DNA from: Holophagae bacterium
GTDB taxonomy: Bacteria > Acidobacteriota > Thermoanaerobaculia > Thermoanaerobaculales > Sulfomarinibacteraceae
DNA length: 5,981 nt
Assembly: GCA_030637505.1 (NCBI GenBank)
Contig: DAOWGJ010000396.1
Coordinates: 1 to 5,981, forward strand
Reading direction: 5' to 3'
The position numbers and the translations under genes were made by a program. Shown piece by piece: positions 5,301-5,981 of the stretch. How positions within the stretch are numbered: the first letter of the stretch is position 1; each line of letters opens with the position of its first letter. The notes below the pieces were generated by a model. That model had not been told where the DNA came from. It saw only the letters and a list, made by a program, of their open reading frames with translations, and did no database searches.

Positions 5301-5981
5301 TGACGATGACGACACCACCTGTGTAGTGATCGACCTGATCATCGACAACGTCGACCCCACAGCGGAAATCGACGAAACCAACATCGTTGAGGGGTGCGCC
5401 GAAGATGCATTCATTGCCCACGCCGGCGACGATATAACCTTTACCGGGCGGTCGACGGATCCGGGCTCGGACGATCTCGATCTCACCTGGAGTTGGGGTG
5501 ACGGTACTCCGGATGTGACAACCACATATCTCGTCAATCCGCCCATTCCCGATCCGTACCCGAGCCCAAGCATTCAACCTCGCGACGTGACGGATATCCA
5601 GGTCCACGCTTTTGCGGCCGCCTGTCTCTACCAGGTCACGTTCGCCGCTCTTGATGACGATCTGGGAACATCTTCGGACACCACCGACGTGTTCATCGCC
5701 GGGAACGCAGGCATCTTGCGCTCTGCAGGCTACTGGTACAACCAGTTCCGCAAGATCAAGTTCTTCACGGAGGACGAACTCCTCTGTTATCTCGCGATGG
5801 TCAATCACATGAGCTCGGTATTTTCCGAGCTCACCGATGCCGACTCGATTGCGGATGCGAAAGACACTCTGCACCCGGCCAACTCCAATGGTGACATTCG
5901 GGTCCAGTTCGACCGGCAGCTTCTGGCCGTCTGGCTCAATTTCGCCAACGGCGCAGCGGAGTTCGACGAGCTGATGGACAC
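2377..5981 (+). CDS. Large secreted Asp-box propeller/PKD surface protein (runs off right edge)
   Basis: The frame is open for 1201 codons with no stop and no end in the window. A Sec signal peptide is visible: RKRR at 10-13, hydrophobic core 14-28, likely cleavage at VFG|Q (35/36). Residues about 40-797 are a beta-propeller region of the BNR/Asp-box, VPS10 or GH74-like type. Eight Asp-box motifs (S-x-D-x-G-x-T/S-W or close) start at residues 88, 138, 193, 241, 283, 395, 672 and 737. The opening block GGRVNGLAKVPGSNDSIFYA and the closing GTRGRGVWRVEL (about 786-797) are typical of such proteins. The length would allow two propellers in tandem. Three PKD-like domains follow at about 801-891 (YEWDYDDD), 892-992 (DWGDGS) and 993-1108 (WSWGDGT). 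Residues 1109-1201 begin a different, partly helical module (GYWYNQF, then LLAVWLNFANGAAEF). Many cysteines in the propeller suggest disulfides outside the cell. Asp-box propellers bind or cleave glycans or bind proteins; I see no clear catalytic signature, so adhesion or binding is as likely as hydrolysis. Confidence 0.9.
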   Translation, partial: MNTSRITAFRKRRLLALLATSAILVLLANPQPVFGQIIFTDINPSWSDLDAGDPNGATGGRVNGLAKVPGSNDSIFYAASEWGGIFKSADGGLNWIRLDRHLPTATWDVEVNPDNVDRVYATSFHDGKTASVSGINLSTNAGATWNHPATATPPGGFCALAAAPAELTAYGISIDPERAWEVYIGTNCGLAISDDSGDTWQFVDTDPGTGAGLVYDVVVHRGGFLYPGFIDVCGNQGHQRSDDGGATWSAPSPDLPGGVCSIAVSPDEFDVLFVTVGANVYESDDGGGSWTNLGTPDSRRQGRIPFVSTNKRSDSGSDQRFDLWFGDVHLYRGECVSNPTGGGQRCPQAVTGPPASPPPAGWFGPFTRSQGGHDDVGDIQFDSEDTVDSCPRLFSSDGGVYWNTKSTSPDCHDPFWEQPNTTPHGLWLWAMAGADAAGQSLEYLYFGVQDNGTFGTATGGAALPSWINRDPNDSFDFAADSGRALYTRCCWGPRANQLRLGAPGLTSGPEVNTYPTSGLLPGFRHPDIIDTFGAGEYVVITSDCTPGQSGCPTANGGDGGIFVTANVSASPIVWTELGDATEPPTAGSTTRACAVKTSVSGGVPTFYVQSGECGLNGHDLLWRFVGTDPTDAWTQVNLPAGDISQFDVDPTNPNRLIAANNRNGDTPAMVMSENGGITWFSLPELDNLMEGDGAFMYRTTLGRFGGDGYAQPSLLAFDADDSDIIAAGGWDSGVFLSTDGGPSWVLVTDPIDAGGPSGSPPHLPRPWYAYFDHESVSAGGINMYIGTRGRGVWRVELGPPPVADADGPYETPEGTDVVLDGTGSSDPTGSIVSYEWDYDDDGLYDDATGATPPFDPVGPHVGQDGVYPVRLKVTNDGGLADSDGSLVTVTNVPPSVVAVSDSPVDENTEVTVSVTLTDPGWLDFLWAEIDWGDGSVGGPMVPTGSENDRPDAVFTFTASHIYGDNGTFAAEVCGHDDDDTTCVVIDLIIDNVDPTAEIDETNIVEGCAEDAFIAHAGDDITFTGRSTDPGSDDLDLTWSWGDGTPDVTTTYLVNPPIPDPYPSPSIQPRDVTDIQVHAFAAACLYQVTFAALDDDLGTSSDTTDVFIAGNAGILRSAGYWYNQFRKIKFFTEDELLCYLAMVNHMSSVFSELTDADSIADAKDTLHPANSNGDIRVQFDRQLLAVWLNFANGAAEFDELMD

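Noticed and set aside
4846..5874. A 342-codon minus-strand open frame opposite the PKD region.
   Set aside because: The sense strand encodes clear PKD-like motifs throughout; the antisense product has no recognisable features.
1..5981. CRISPR arrays, tRNA or rRNA genes, insertion-sequence transposases.
   Set aside because: I found no regularly spaced repeats, no cloverleaf or conserved rRNA segments, and no transposase motifs on either strand.

Overview
The window is GC-rich bacterial DNA, with strong G/C preference at third codon positions in the long gene on the right. Its proteins suggest a Gram-negative (diderm) organism. There is an outer-membrane-type lipoprotein with a lipobox and no Asp at +2, and two Sec-exported proteins, one very large and rich in Asp-box and PKD-like repeats. 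I cannot name the phylum. The mix of a DUF4136 lipoprotein, an Asp-box propeller/PKD surface protein and a REP-like GC hairpin would fit Acidobacteriota-like or other uncultured environmental lineages, but that is only an impression.

Layout. (a) 1-369, minus strand: N-terminal part of a SprT-like zinc metallopeptidase that runs off the left edge. (b) 370-650: divergent intergenic region with a GC-rich REP-like hairpin, a short A-rich tandem repeat and candidate promoters for both flanking genes. (c) 651-1226, plus: DUF4136 lipoprotein with a Trp/Gly-rich insert. (d) 1227-1738: no intact gene. It holds an inverted repeat that begins inside the lipoprotein's last codons, a small broken ribbon-helix-helix antitoxin gene with a palindrome over its start codon, a good sigma70-type promoter (TTGACA-17-TAAATT) and a leader of about 120 bases. 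(e) 1739-2380, plus: exported protein of unknown family, 213 residues. (f) 2377-5981, plus: very large secreted protein with at least 1201 residues visible. It has a signal peptide, an Asp-box beta-propeller region, three PKD-like domains and the start of a C-terminal module, and is open at the right edge.

Genes (e) and (f) overlap by ATGA and (f) has a near-perfect Shine-Dalgarno inside the end of (e), so they form a translationally coupled pair, probably read from the promoter at 1585-1613. Both products are exported, so they may act together at the cell surface or outside the cell. This pair is the part of the window most likely to be undescribed. Its function cannot be read from the sequence. 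The lipoprotein and the peptidase look like ordinary, unrelated neighbours.
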